The notes under the pieces are model-generated. The model made no database searches and was not told the origin of the DNA. It worked only from the letters and a program-made list of their open reading frames with translations. Both the position numbers and the translations under genes were made by a program. Of a stretch of 30,429 nucleotides of DNA, positions 1-11,940 are shown piece after piece. Every line of letters begins with the position of its first letter. Position 1 is the stretch's first letter. This stretch comes from Sperchopsis tessellata (lineage: Eukaryota > Arthropoda > Insecta > Coleoptera > Hydrophilidae), in assembly GCA_033557685.1 (NCBI GenBank), contig JAWQRN010000381.1, positions 1 to 30,429 of the forward strand. Reading direction: 5' to 3'.

Positions 1-52
1 TATATATTCAGTGCATAGACTTCCACGGCCACAGTTCATATCTACAGGTTTT

Positions 53-127
53 AAAAGTGCTAAGTGTAAACAGCCATGTAGCTCTAAAAAGTGCTGAATA
101 CAAACAGACATGTAGCTCTCAAAAGTG
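53..127. repeat. 34-bp tandem repeat, two units plus a partial third
   Basis: Two adjacent copies of a 33-34 bp unit (53-85 and 87-119) both begin aaaagtgct and end catgtagctct, with a few internal differences. A third partial copy starts aaaagtg at 121. The array may extend left of the window. It has no coding potential. Confidence 0.75.
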
Positions 128-449
128 TTTGTCATAGCATAATTTCTGCTTCATGTATTTGTTTATGTATGGCAATGAAGCACCAATAGGAAACTACTCA
201 AATGCCAGACTACCTACTTCCTACTTCTTGGTGCGCCAGTCTCTTATTGGACCACAGAATCCCGGCGTATCTCTTACAGAGCCACCGCAATACTTCGCTG
301 AAGAGTATTTCTAAGCAGATGCAAGTGTAAACCCATTATTGCAATTCATTGATTTTCCAGATGCTTATATATTTCGGTGGACTCTCTTATTATTCTGAGG
401 AAAGAATTAAATGACTGGGCGAGAATTTAATTTATGTTCTGCTATTAGC

Positions 450-594
450 GATATAGCAAACTGTTTGAGATGGGTTTGCTTTCATGCTCTCTACAGCAAG
501 TGCGAGTGGAGATCATTCTTTTTGTCTAACCTATGTACTCTAAGCCACATTTCAGGAGAATTGAATCTTTCGAAGATGGAAGGATTTCGCTGAA
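450..594 (+). repeat. Dispersed repeat family 1, copy 1
   Basis: This segment matches 28387-28550 in the same orientation. Shared blocks include caaactgtttgaga, gggtttgctt, gtggagatca and gaatctttcgaagatgga, separated by small indels. Two diverged copies 28 kb apart point to an interspersed element rather than a local duplication. The 60-residue frame at 411-593 resembles no family and lies inside the repeat, so it is not called as a gene. Sequence just upstream (about 230-420) may belong to the same element. The family is not identified. Confidence 0.65.
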
Positions 595-1225
595 GTCACT
601 AACCTGGCGATGAATTTCACATGATCGCCAATTCCTAACGCTCAAGAAACAAATTACAATTCATATTTAATAATCGGCGGACCAGTCAAGTGTCTTAAAT
701 ATGTTTAACACACAGAAACAAATATAAACAATTGAGAAATTCAGAAAAACTTGCGAAAACATGAAGGAAAACTCTCACAAAAGGAAGAGTAATAGGACCA
801 ACGACGTAGAATTCTTAGCAGCAGACTCAAAACATATAAGGCATATGATGAAACATATCAGATACTTGACAGGCAAAAACTGAAGAGTAATACATAGGAA
901 TCTCATATAAGAAAAATTATTAGAAAGGTTACAATAGCAATGAAACAAGAATGGAATTTCGCTCAAAACTTGTATAAAGAGGACTTTTATATTCAGATGA
1001 TGTATAATATGGTAATAAAGTTCTAATATAATGGGGCAGAAGTGTAGGAAACCGGACAAAATACATTTCATACAAGGAACCTACGATGAACCTTAGGATT
1101 GAACGATAGAATAGAGGCTGAAAAAAGAACTTTGATTTTATGGGTTCTCAAATAACAGTTCAATAAGTTTAAAATGTATATATTATAAAATGTAGTTTGC
1201 ACCAACACAATGATAAGTTATACAA

Positions 1226-1258
1226 CTGTATTCTAATGGTTTTATTTAATGATACATG
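1226..1258. repeat. Dispersed 33-bp repeat, copy 1 (pair at 4401-4433)
   Basis: The 33 bases here, starting ctgtattctaatggtt and ending gatacatg, agree with 4401-4433 at about 31 of 33 positions in the same orientation. This copy lies directly beside the Tc1-like transposase fragment on its 3' side. It may therefore be a terminal or 3' piece of that transposon family. Confidence 0.6.
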
Positions 1259-1269
1259 ACCAGAGGTCT

Positions 1270-1450
1270 GTAACAGGGCATCGACTTCAACTGCCCACAC
1301 TGACCAGTTTCTCCAATTTAAATGCAAGCGACACAATCTCGACAAAATTGGCACCATCTCAACTTTGCTGGAGCAGTTAGTGGGTCGATCGATTCCCAAC
1401 GACTGGTGCGGGCGAGTGAGGGCTAGAATATTCTGGACGCTAAGTGGCAT
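1270..1450 (-). pseudogene. Tc1-like transposase fragment, frameshifted
   Basis: Read on the minus strand, two frames together resemble the middle of a Tc1/mariner-superfamily transposase. One frame gives PLTAPAKLRWCQFCRDC (plus-strand 1333-1384). The other gives HLNWRNWS (about 1300-1323). In Tc1-like proteins a PLT...R..FCR.HLNW..W block precedes the second catalytic aspartate motif (DESR-like). Here the following bases keep only a damaged gaagtcgat. The two blocks are in different frames, and no terminal inverted repeat pair could be placed. It is a dead internal fragment of a few hundred bases. An open 93-codon frame (1169-1450) covers it but is only partly in the ancestral frame. The family call rests on motif recognition, not an alignment. 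Confidence 0.5.
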
Positions 1451-4400
1451 AGACAGTCTTTAGTAGTTTCCTAATAGAACAATGAAGTTTGAGGAAAATA
1501 TAAAAAAGGGCACAAATAAGGTGTATTTGCTGGAGAGGGATGTAATCTCATCTCACCAAATTTGAAGAAATGTCATCTGTGGCCAGTCAATAGATAGATA
1601 CAGCCACTGTACATGTGTAAAGTGACAGTTTCTAAAATTCAACTTTCTGAATATGCTTAGAATATGTTGATTCATATTAAATCAACTTCGGCTTCTCAGA
1701 TTGTTATCAAGCAAAAATTAATATTGGCATGATAACATAGAATTTGAGATAACAAATATGTGAAACATAGGAAGATTTTCAGTGAATAAAACATATACCT
1801 TTATAAAAAGTATTTATTACGTTTAATAAATAATAACATCTTTCTGTGGTCGCCAACAACAAAGTGTACCCTACAAAAATACACAATCATATCTTGCTTT
1901 ATATATTATATATATAACAACATCCAAAAATAATTATAATTCTAAATAACCTAAAAATACAACACTTTTGTGCTTAAAAGTAAAAAAAGAGAATCCTCAT
2001 TGTACATATGGACGGATTAGTGCATTCGAGTACAAAAATATTAACTCACTACAGTTCCAATACTGAGTAGAAAATTATACATATACAGGTCCTACAAACT
2101 ACCTTCTACATATTGTTATATACGCTACATAATACTATAAATATATAAGAGATTATGTTTTTTAAATACATAAATTTATGTATACGTGGTGTTTTACCAG
2201 GTTATAGTAAAGTTAATTATATGCAATAATAAAAATATAAAAAATCATAAGCAACAATTGCATCAAAAATTTACTATAATAAAATATAAACCTACAAGAA
2301 TTTAAAAAAAAACAATAATTTTGACAAAAATTAAACAATGTATAAAAGTATAATGTATATAATAAAAAATTTATCTAAATAATGCATTGATCATCCTTTA
2401 AAAGGCGTATGTGGCAGTGCATGAAACTAGGAATTACGAATTTAGTATAAAAGTATAAACCATTTTTTTTCAGATTTCGGTAACTTTCATTATTACTCTG
2501 TACTTAAGTTACTACTACATCTATAATTTAAGAGTAATAAATTACAAATTTTTTTATTTCAATTATCACCAATTATATTTTAACATTCCAAAAAAATCTA
2601 GCGCTGACACATACAAAAAAAATCATAAATAAAAATATTGCTACTTTAATATAAAATTATCTACACCAAAATTTGCAAACAGTAATATCATCACTCCCTA
2701 AACACTTTCAGACACATTAATTTATATTTTCGTAAAAGTATTGGCTGTAAAGTCAACAAAATAAAAATTTGAATTTTTACATATTTATACTTTCAAATTA
2801 CTGCTGGAACAGGTGTCTGAAACAGCACATACCATTTCAAAAGAATTAATTTACCTAAACTCTATGATTGTAATTGCATAATTGATGAATAGGGCTGAAT
2901 TTATCAAACGAATGTTGATCTTTATAAATCCCAACATAGAATTAAAAAAAGTAATCGATTAATATTTGTTTGTATTATGGGATTATCTTTTCAACAATGC
3001 TGGGGCTGAAATCTGTATTGTAGAATCAAAGAATATAATAAATGTCAGAATAGTAACACGTTTCTATTTTGATTGGATTACTTATTTCAGAATATTTTGG
3101 TTTGTAGTTCAAATGCACATATACATTTTGATTCAGAAACAGCTACTATTTATTGTTAACATTATGGCCAATACCTAAACCAGTTTCCAAACTCAATATT
3201 AAAAAATGTGCTCCCATAAATTTAAATACTAGTTTACCAGCAAGAGCTGTTTTGAAATTTAATTCAAAAATATTTATCACTTTTTTAACTTTCAACCTTC
3301 ATCCAAGTGAAAAATGTTATTACTACTCTAGTAATGTTGCACAAATTGCAAATATTAAAATGACTACAATTTTTTCATGACCTTGTATTGTTATGAAAGC
3401 AATTTAAAAATTCTTTTAAAAGCTTTTAAAAATTGCAATTGTACAAAGTTTTTAAACCTACTTATTCAGACTTTAGAAAATTAAAACATATTATATAGAG
3501 AAACATTAAAAAATTGTATTGCAGGGACATTAAAGTTATGTACTATATTAACTCTCCAATATCCAGGGCACGCAATTTCTGAAGATACCTAAAAATGTTC
3601 TGATCATATCAATATATACAGATAAGAAATAATAAATATGATAATTGAAATATTTTATAAAATTAATAAAAAATCAATTCTTTTCACAGAATCTGTACGA
3701 AAAATAACTTTTATTCATTTTATTTCCATTGCAGCCTTTTGACTAATTAAATTGATTTGTCACTTTTTTCAAAATTCAAATACTATTTTTTAAAACCACT
3801 GCAACTAAACATTATTAACTTTAACTGCCCTTAAAATTGAATATTTAACATATAACACCTAGTTAAAATGCATTGAAAAAGCATAAATAGTTGTGTATAG
3901 AAAATCTGCAGTGAAATGAAAGTTGAGCCTTAAAAGTAAAGCATGACAAAAATAATGTGACGTACTGGTTAGTAATATTGATAATTCTTATATATATTGA
4001 TATCAGCTATACATATTTGCGTATACGTCACTGTCTCGAATACGTGAATGTAAAACAGAAATATATTTTCTAAAATAGGTATACATTTGTACTACAATAA
4101 AAAAAAAGATAAGAACAGGTACTTATAGGATAACTAGTTCTTATATTATATTTTAAGATCAAACATCCTTCAGTAGACTGTCTATACATAATCAAAATTT
4201 TATTTCTTTACTTGTCAATTAACATTAAAGTTAATAGTAGTGTCACTCGCTAAATGTAAACCAACATTAAATATTGTAGTTTTCAAATAAATAATACTTT
4301 TCTGTATATACATTAAAATGAAAATGGAAACTATAGTTGCTTCACAACTTAATATTCGAGAACACTTAAAAACAATTTCAACATCATTTTTAGAACTTAT

Positions 4401-4433
4401 CTGTATTCTAATGGTTATATTTAAAGATACATG
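4401..4433. repeat. Dispersed 33-bp repeat, copy 2
   Basis: Second copy of the sequence at 1226-1258, same orientation, about 31 of 33 positions identical. The surrounding sequence is not obviously similar, so only a short piece of the element is shared. Confidence 0.55.
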
Positions 4434-7400
4434 TCTCACTTAACATGATTTCATCAATATTGATCATGATTTGCTTCTGTTGCCTAAGGTGGCATTGGAT
4501 TTCACTATTTAATAAAGTACCAAGTAAACATTTTCTATCAAGTAGCTGTTATAATAAGAAAAAAGTATCAGTGATGTCAGTTTATAGTACAAAGATTATT
4601 ATGCCTTCAAAACGCAATATTTATTAGCACATAACATTAATGTTTACAGATACGGATGAGCTTCACTCTAAAATTGTATATATATTTTTTTTGTACATAT
4701 ATAATTGAGTAATAAATCTATCAATTTGAATATAAAATGGATATGTTACAACACTAAATATGTATATTTATTTCAAGCAACTGTTTGCTATATATCAGTT
4801 TTACTTATGTACTGTAATAGGTATTTAATTCGTTTTTCGAATCGTTCATAACAAAGTCACAAGATACTTATTTGAAAGGTGTTCAATTAAATGACTTTGG
4901 TTATATATTTAACAACTGTAGGCTTCAATAAATGGGATTATTTTTGTGCTCCTCCACATGGATTGTTCAGGGTAAACTTACTTTGATAAATGACTAGCGA
5001 AAAATTAAATTTGAATATTGGAGAAAATTCAATAGCACGAAAAAAATTGTTTAATCACATTCCAAAATCATCCACTTTTATTTTTTTAAATGAATTTTCT
5101 CATTATATTGTACATGTGTCTGTTATCGATGTAAAAAAATATAAATTTTCCTCTTTCGCAGTTCAGTATAAAAAAGAATATAATATAATATATTAACAGT
5201 TGTAAATGAAATTAGCAAACAAAAATGATTCAAGCTGTTATAAATTAACGACTAAAATCAAATAAAAATCATTTACAAACGAAACATATCTTACTTTTGC
5301 CATTTATAACTTCAAAATAAACTTATTGTAGCTCACTAAATAAAACAGATTGTTAGATTTGGAATTCATAACATTCGAGTAAATTTTTTCGTTGGGTCAA
5401 AAATTAATACTAGTGTATATTATAAGTAAAATGATACAATTAAAAACTAGTCTGAGATAATAAAATTATTTTCATGTAAATCAGACTTACAGGTGATAAA
5501 AGAGACAACACCACCAGTAAGATAACTGTGTAAGCTTAGAATTGTGGTTAGATTAGATGCAATTACAATGGGGCAATCAAATTTAGTTGACATAAGAATG
5601 ACAATGCTTAAATACAGCATAGTAATAATTTAGCTTCTAGCACAATGATCGTAAGAATTATTATGAATCAATTGTCATAAAGATTTAATGTAAAAAAAAT
5701 ATCTCAGTTAAGAACAATAGTTGAATTAACACATGAAAATGAAAGTAGAACTGCCAATACAGTTATTGGCATATATGGCAAACAACACAGGACGCAATTA
5801 ATCAGATGGAAATTCATTGATGCCAAAAATCATTTACTTCCAACTTTGTATAGACAATTATCCATGGTACCGTAACTATATGATGTTTATAGTCGCATGT
5901 AAAATATTGGAGTAAACATTAGACAAAGGGACAAATGACATATGTGGTAACGTACATTCACAGAGTAACTATTTTTTTATGCGCTTGCTTAGTTGCCCAC
6001 TTCATACAACATGAATTATAGCTGTATGGCACTATCTATTGTTTGCAGGTAGACATGCTTTAGAAAAAGCCCTGTACTTGTATTAACTACAATAAAGGGA
6101 ACATTTTTTTTTTAAGGTAGATGCTTAAGATCAAAACATTTCTGGTAAGCGAGCAAATATAAGGTAATTACAATGAAATTCAAACCTCAAAAATCCCACT
6201 CGCAACTTTAATTTGCAAAAATATCATTTGAACATTATATTTTTTACGAGAGATTGTTTCTGTGTTTCGATTTTCTATCTACATTTCTCGTAAAAATGTA
6301 ACTAGAAATCAATAGATTTTGAGTAATGCAAACCACGTTCACCAGTAACATAGAAGTGACATGAAATAAACACAAGCTATAATCAGTTGTCCCGTTTGGT
6401 ATTTTTTGCTAGAGCGCTGTAATAATAAATTATGAATTACCAATGACTAGTTTTCGAGGTTTGGTCAAATTCATTTGAGTGTTGCATAAACTTAATGCCT
6501 ATGATAAGAATTGTTTCTTAAGTTCTGCATACCTGATTAGGAGCCTAATAATGTTCCCAAATATTTCAGATAATCATAGTACTGAAGAAACAAAATTAAT
6601 TTAATTTACAATATATTTTACATCAACTCCACAAAGTGTAGATGAATACTAATGTTAAGGATAATTTACAGTAAATGCCATTTATAGTTTATTATAAATA
6701 TTAATATTTGCATTAAGATTTTGAACAAGTTATAGCACTGTTACCCAACAAAATTTTGGAGAATCTTAATCTCAATATATTTATTGATAAAAACTTTTTT
6801 GAGTGCTAGTTAGGCAATTATACTTTTGAAGCAACAAAACTATGCAAAAAATACAAAAAAACTACGAATTTAATTGGAATTCGACATCATTACACTTTAC
6901 TGAACCCAGCATTGTACCAAAGTGACTTGTCTATAGTGGCTCTCTTTTATTTAGTTTGATTTTTTATTTTATTCAAGTAAACATTTCACTCTGTCCTAGA
7001 AACTTGTTCATATCATGCCGTATCCACACAAATAAGAAGACAATTTCGCACTAGATTAGATGCTATTACTTCAACTAAAACCAATTTCAGAATTAAATAT
7101 CTCTAGTCATTTATATTTCATTTTGGAACTGGTGATGGACTACTACCATAAATAACTTTGTGTGAAAAAAATGTGAGATACACCATTTCTTCATGTATTT
7201 AATTTTATGTTAAAAATAGCCTCAAGAGTAATTTAATATTTTCTAAAAAATCACAATGTCAATGAAATTTACATCCTTAGTTTCAAATAGAACATACCTC
7301 CCTGTTTAGAGTAATATTCTGTTTTAATTGTTCATTATAAAATATTAAGTTCAGTTCGTGCTCCCTTTTGTTCATATATTGTTTTAAACTGACTGCGCCT

Positions 7401-7633
7401 CAAACTTATTTACCAACTTTTGTAAAAGCTCTTATATAAAAAGCATAATATAATAAAATCCAAAAAAGCAATTATAAAAAAACTTAAAATATATATAAAA
7501 TTGTAAATAAACAGAAGCAAATTGAGATTATGGTCCAAATCATCTGCAAATCAGTTATTATTGCAAAATATCATAATTAAAAATTACACCGCTCTTTTTC
7601 ATGCAAGAAAAATTTTTATAAAAATTGCACTGT

Positions 7634-8380
7634 TTACCATCCATGATGACCATGATGTTGAGGATTAGGCTGCATTTGCATGATCAAATTTTTTGACTCT
7701 CTCCGCAGTTCATAGCTCTGCTTAGCAGCTCTATACAACTGGAAAGCTGCAAACGCATGAAAGAAAAACGACAGACAAGCTAAACCATACGCCCAGCTTA
7801 GATAATTAAAATTAGGATACATAAGCCAATCTCGTCGAGCATGAGAGCCACCAAAAACTGCTACAGCAAAAAACATAAAAACAGCTACAGTGGTAGTACA
7901 CACAAAATCTATTGATGATAAGATCCATTCGTATTGCAACACAAATTCCAGAGGCCAGCGGCAAAGCTGCATTGCCATAATACACTGTGATCCAAAGCTG
8001 AGCAAGAACGACATGGTTACAAAAGCTTGCACAGCCATCAACCATGGGGGTAACAGCCATTCTCTTATAACATAATACTCCTCGCTAAATACATGGTGGC
8101 ACCCATCAAAGAGCTTGTCAAACTGATAGTAAGGGTATCTAAATTGGTCAAAGCAGTATTCCCAAAGCCCCATATGCTTGAATTCCGTAAAAGTTTCTTC
8201 AAAAGATTGAACCCAATATGGGCTACAAAATGCGATAAGCAGGAATAGTCCTGCAATATAAGTCAACAAGGCTCCATTGACAAGATAACCTAAAAAATAA
8301 GGGCGTTAACCTCTAGAATTGGATACAATATATCAGAACTAACCTGAAGCTTTCGGATAATCGTTCTTTTCGAGCCCCAT
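7634..8380 (-). CDS. Claudin-like four-transmembrane protein (gene A)
   Basis: Two coding exons are visible: 8380-8344 (ATG GGG CTC ..., 12 codons plus one base) and 8289-7634. They are separated by a 54-bp intron (8343-8290) with a gttagt donor and a tttttttag-type acceptor. Splicing joins G to GT as a glycine codon and gives about 230 residues. The ATG has purines at -3 and -1 and G at +4. The protein has four hydrophobic segments (about residues 15-37, 91-119, 135-158 and 172-197). The first extracellular loop carries the claudin signature: W38, GLW at 53-55, C58 and C76. The C58-C76 gap is longer than in vertebrate claudins. The basic cytoplasmic tail ends in a His-rich HHGHHGW and lacks the usual claudin C-terminal YV. 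Insect members of this superfamily build septate-junction barriers. That role is inferred here, and the exact orthologue was not determined. Gene B upstream is a likely paralogue. Confidence 0.9.
8290..8343 (-). other. 54-bp phase-1 intron of gene A
   Basis: On the minus strand it begins gttagttctg and ends ttattttttag. Splicing restores a continuous frame from the ATG at 8380 into the large exon. Without it, the large exon has no ATG before its conserved first membrane helix: the frame there can only be opened at a TTG codon (8269-8267), which encodes an internal leucine. The length is near the usual minimum for insect introns. Confidence 0.85.
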
Positions 8381-8443
8381 CTTGTTTGCAAGATGTAATT
8401 AGATCAAGATCTCACTAAATTCGATTGTTTTGTATCGTTTTGA

Positions 8444-8449
8444 CACCTG
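8444..8449. promoter_or_regulatory. CACCTG E-box upstream of gene A
   Basis: A CACCTG/CAGGTG hexamer lies 64 bp upstream of the gene A start codon. CAGGTG is the core recognised by Snail/Scratch/ZEB-type zinc fingers and some bHLH factors. Three more occur upstream of gene B. A single hexamer is weak evidence. No TATA box is evident, and the transcription start is unknown. Confidence 0.25.
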
Positions 8450-9954
8450 TTTTTGTTTTCTGTTTATGACATCAAAACAGGTTCAGGGAATTTCTTGGTG
8501 TTTTCTGGTTATCTGTTGGCTATACTGGAATCTATAGCCACTCCTACACTACTGCAGTTTTAAAATTTAAATGAAGCTGAGAATAACTGATATATAAAAT
8601 GACTCATTCATGCTAGCAATTAATTGGTGACTACTGGAGCTAGGAATGTCTCTTTAAAATTCTACATCATACAGCTATCGATTTTTAACAGGCTATTATA
8701 TATCTTGTCATTTATATGTTACTTAGGCAAACTGCAAATAATAAAACACATCCGTTACATAAAATGAAACTAAAATAACGACTGGTTCGAACTAAATATT
8801 TGTTGGGTTAAAAACAAAGTGTTAAATGGTTTTTCTTAAATTTTGTAATTCTATGGTATAGAAAATTTATTTTTAAAAAGTATGGCAATGTATAAGTCAT
8901 AACCACAAATATATAATGTATACGGGGTAAAAACGTATATACTTCGTATAAATATAGACGGTTATGGTACAGATAACTTAATGAAATTTTACGTTTGTAT
9001 ATTTGATAATTTGCATTATTTGAGATATTCCAGTAATATTTTGCCCCTCAACTATCTTATTTTAAGTATACTAGAAATGGTTTTATTGCTACAGATAGGA
9101 AGAAATATTTCACAAAAAATGACACCCATAACATGTAATTTTGTGACTATGGGTAACATTTTTGTGCTAAATTATTATGAAATTCCTTACAGTGTTTGTA
9201 CAGACTTATATTTTATGCTCAACATTCAAGCTTGCATTTATTGTTTAAATTAAAGCCGTTGTAGGCTTTTCAAGATCAAACTAACGTTTTTTTTTTTTTA
9301 TGGTAAAACTCATTCTTTATATTAATGGAATCCCATTTAATAGGATTTTCTGTTTTGAATCTGTTGTTACCATAAACGTATTATATAACTAAATAACTTA
9401 GAGAACACAAAATGGTTAATAAAATTTAAATCATTTGCAAAAGTATTTGTTTGGCAAGAATAGAATGTGACTTATAGCTACTAAAAGAGAATGCATTTTT
9501 TGATACTTTATTAGAAGACTCAGATACAAACAATCTAGGTCAATAGATTTGATACGTAGCTTAAAACAATGGAAATATTAGATTCCTATGCTGCTTTTTA
9601 TGTTACTTATCAAAGCTATTGACAACATTAAAATTTTGCAAAACTAATATTTTCGCAAATGAATACCATTTAAAATTCTGCGCTATTCAACATCTGTAAT
9701 TGTGCTTTGGTATAAATGAATTTGCAAAAGTTAACCATAAAAATCATTTGACTACTCTTCTTTGATCCACAATTTATTTTAAACAACAAATGTCAACCTG
9801 CATATTGGGCATAAAACATAAGTCCATAGTAACAGTTTAAGGTACTTCATAATAATTTAACACTAGAAATAAAGAGCAAACAAAACTGAAGATAGGTCTC
9901 AAAAATACATGTTATGGATAATAGTGCTTTTGAAATATTTGCTTCTTATCTTAT
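8450..9954. other. Intergenic, no gene seen
   Basis: AT-rich sequence between the gene A promoter side and the RTE-like LINE. The longest frame (8981-9253, 90 codons, plus strand) is hydrophobic by base composition only, matches no family and has no coding context. A T-run sits at 9286-9299. No RNA gene was recognised. Confidence 0.55.
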
Positions 9955-11436
9955 CTATGTTGGTGAAGATGCAAAAGTGGAAATGGGCAAGATATCTTGA
10001 AAGGCGAGCAGATCATTTTCCACGTTTGCATCTTAACATCCCTATAACATCACTGACCTTTGTCTGACTTCTTGTCCATATACAACGCCATCTATCACAA
10101 ATTCTCAAACCCATCATGTATCTGTCAATACTTTGCGTTGTTTGGAGCTCCTGTATATATAATGCCTTTTATGACCACATCTTAAGTGCATATGTCATAA
10201 CAGGCAAAACAAACTGATCGAAGACCCTTTGTTGTTCTCGTTATCTCTAAGAAAATACATATATATATATATATATATATAAATTTAATTCCACCCTTAA
10301 TCTCTTATAATAACTGAAATCCCGATGTAAAGAATCGAATTTGAGACACCTTGTGTTCAAATATCACGATATCATCTGCAAATCTCAAATGGGTAAGATA
10401 TTCACCATTCAGTTTTATGGTCTTTTCTTTCCAAGAACATATACTCTAAACCTATACTGTACAATTTCAGCAATATAGTGTCTTCTTTTCTAACACCTTT
10501 TTCGAATATCAAATGCTTCTGTTTCTTGATGTAATTTAACATTTGACGTGGCTTTTCATAATTGGTTTGAATCAACTGTATGTAGGCTGGAATGCCATTT
10601 TGGACCAAAGTTTTAATAACTTCAGATGCCTTGATAGAGTCAAATGCTTATCTTATAAGCCAAAGATGTGAGAGTGATTGGACAGTAATTTTTAAGATCT
10701 TCTTTATTTCTTTTTTTTGTGGATTTATATAAAGGTTGCATTGTTCCAAGATGATGGAATCTCTTATGTTTCCATGCATGATGTATACAGTTTCACCAGA
10801 ACTGAATATATCTCATCTCCTGCAATTTTTAATATATCAACTGTGATCCCGTCTTCTGCTGGTGCTTTTTCACACTTCATTGTTTTCAGAGTATGTGAAA
10901 CTTCTAAGGATAATATTTGTGCAACATCTTCCTCAGAATATATATTTATATAGTCATGTTCATCGTAAAACTTTCTAACCACTTCAAGTATTTCCTCTCT
11001 ATCATTGACTCTCGCCGTTTTCAGATCTGAGGGTTATTTTATTTACTTTTTCTCAATCACATGTTTCTGTTTCAGATAGTTATAGCTCCTATGCTACTCT
11101 ATCACTCAGAGTGTGGCTGCATAGCCTTCCTTTATTCGCTTTTGAAAATTCCACATGTTCTATATTCTGCGTTCTGTCTTTTTGCTTTTAGTTCTGTGTG
11201 CTGATTGTGTCGGGTCTAAGTCTGTTTTTCGACTTTTTTATACCATTGGCAGTTTCACCTAAGGCTCTGGTCATGCCTATGATTATATGAAACATAAGTT
11301 AATTTTTCTGTTACAGTTGTTGGTCAGTTTCAATATTCCTAATTTAACATTTAAATTTATTCTATATCTAACCAAATAATGATCACTTCCAGTTTCAAAA
11401 TTGCGCGATCTTGTATTAGTGAGTATGTGTATATAT
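9955..11436 (-). pseudogene. Decayed RTE-like LINE: endonuclease end plus reverse transcriptase
   Basis: Read on the minus strand from 11.4 kb down, the pieces of an endonuclease/reverse-transcriptase polyprotein come in the right order. The endonuclease C-terminus is GSDHYLVRYRINL (11399-11315 side). A linker follows, then EILEVVRKFYDEHD, then KAPAEDGITVDILK in the 10982-10764 frame. After an in-frame stop comes IPSSWNNATFI, then DLKNYCPITL. Next are a GVRQGD-like block (GVRKED) in 10608-10402, the catalytic FADD (10382-10371) within LTHLRFADDIVIF, and the C-terminal QQRVFDQFVLPVMTYA and RRYLAHFHF-type blocks down to about 9960. This block order is typical of RTE/BovB-like elements. Several stops and frameshifts make it inactive. 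The N-terminal endonuclease is missing, so the copy is 5'-truncated. Clade assignment is by motif memory. Confidence 0.82.
10259..10280. repeat. (AT)n microsatellite
   Basis: An uninterrupted AT dinucleotide run inside the decayed LINE, between its catalytic FADD block and its C-terminal blocks. It probably expanded after the element died. Confidence 0.85.
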
Positions 11437-11520
11437 TTGATACTGGAAGTGATCATTATTTGGTTAGATATAGAATAAATTTAAATGTTAAATTAGGAAT
11501 ATTGAAATTGACCAACAACT
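11315..11520. repeat. Long near-perfect inverted repeat (palindrome) at the LINE 5' side
   Basis: The left arm (11315-11399) and right arm (11436-11520) are reverse complements over about 84 bp with only two or three mismatches, around a central spacer of about 36 bp. The left arm in minus orientation encodes the LINE endonuclease tail (SDHYLVRY). The right arm is the same sequence flipped. The duplicated end begins agttgttggtca. The arms are far better conserved with each other than expected for two old independent copies, so the inversion is either recent or homogenised. Confidence 0.9.
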
Positions 11521-11940
11521 ATATTTGTATTTGTAGATCGAACTTTAGTGCAGCATAAGAAAACATATGAAAGCTTGACAAACTTTTAATATGCAAGAAT
11601 TACCGTTAAATTCAAACAATGTAACTGGATTTTTGTAGTGATAATTGAGTCTGAATCATCTTGGTCTGTTTTAAATAAAATTAGTATAGTTCAAAAATAA
11701 TTTTTAGATAGGCAGTCATAATAGTCATTCACAGTAAACATTTTAGAAACTTACCTGGATGATATTAACTTGGGTAAATTAAGAATGAATAGCCATTATC
11801 CTGCATGGTCTTACTAAAGAACTGTTGATATTTTCATTTTAATATTATGTGTACTGGCAATTGTACTTCTTTATTACAATAAGAAACTCACTTTATGCTA
11901 TTTTTTCCACAAAACTAATTCTATCACCATAAACTTAAAT
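11521..11940. other. Intergenic, no gene seen
   Basis: AT-rich spacer between the palindrome and the tandem duplication. No frame, RNA gene or repeat unit is recognised here. Confidence 0.5.

Larger units (their letters stand above)
1263..7633. other. AT-rich non-coding stretch downstream of gene A
   Basis: Apart from the transposase fragment and the two short repeats listed separately, these roughly 6.4 kb hold no recognisable gene. The open frames present (for example 2966-3178, 3153-3380, 4445-4627 and 4990-5196) are 60-75 codons long, start or stop arbitrarily in very AT-rich sequence and match no domain. Homopolymer A/T runs are frequent. The part nearest 7633 should contain the 3' UTR and polyadenylation site of gene A. 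Several TTTATT hexamers (AATAAA on the minus strand), for example around 6947-6975, are possible signals, but none can be chosen. Confidence 0.6.

Noticed and set aside
775..1071. 98-codon minus-strand open frame rich in Leu, Ile, Phe and Cys
   Set aside because: The hydrophobicity follows from AT-rich composition. There is no domain, no splice context and no family resemblance.
7812..8060. Frames overlapping gene A on both strands (7812-8060, 7890-8075, 8065-8256)
   Set aside because: They are shadows of the claudin-like coding exon in other frames.
8981..9253. 90-codon plus-strand frame
   Set aside because: AT-rich, tyrosine/leucine-heavy translation typical of non-coding DNA, with no recognisable motif and no supporting neighbours.
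10717..10953. 78-codon plus-strand frame
   Set aside because: It is antisense to the LINE reverse-transcriptase block, which is recognisable on the minus strand.
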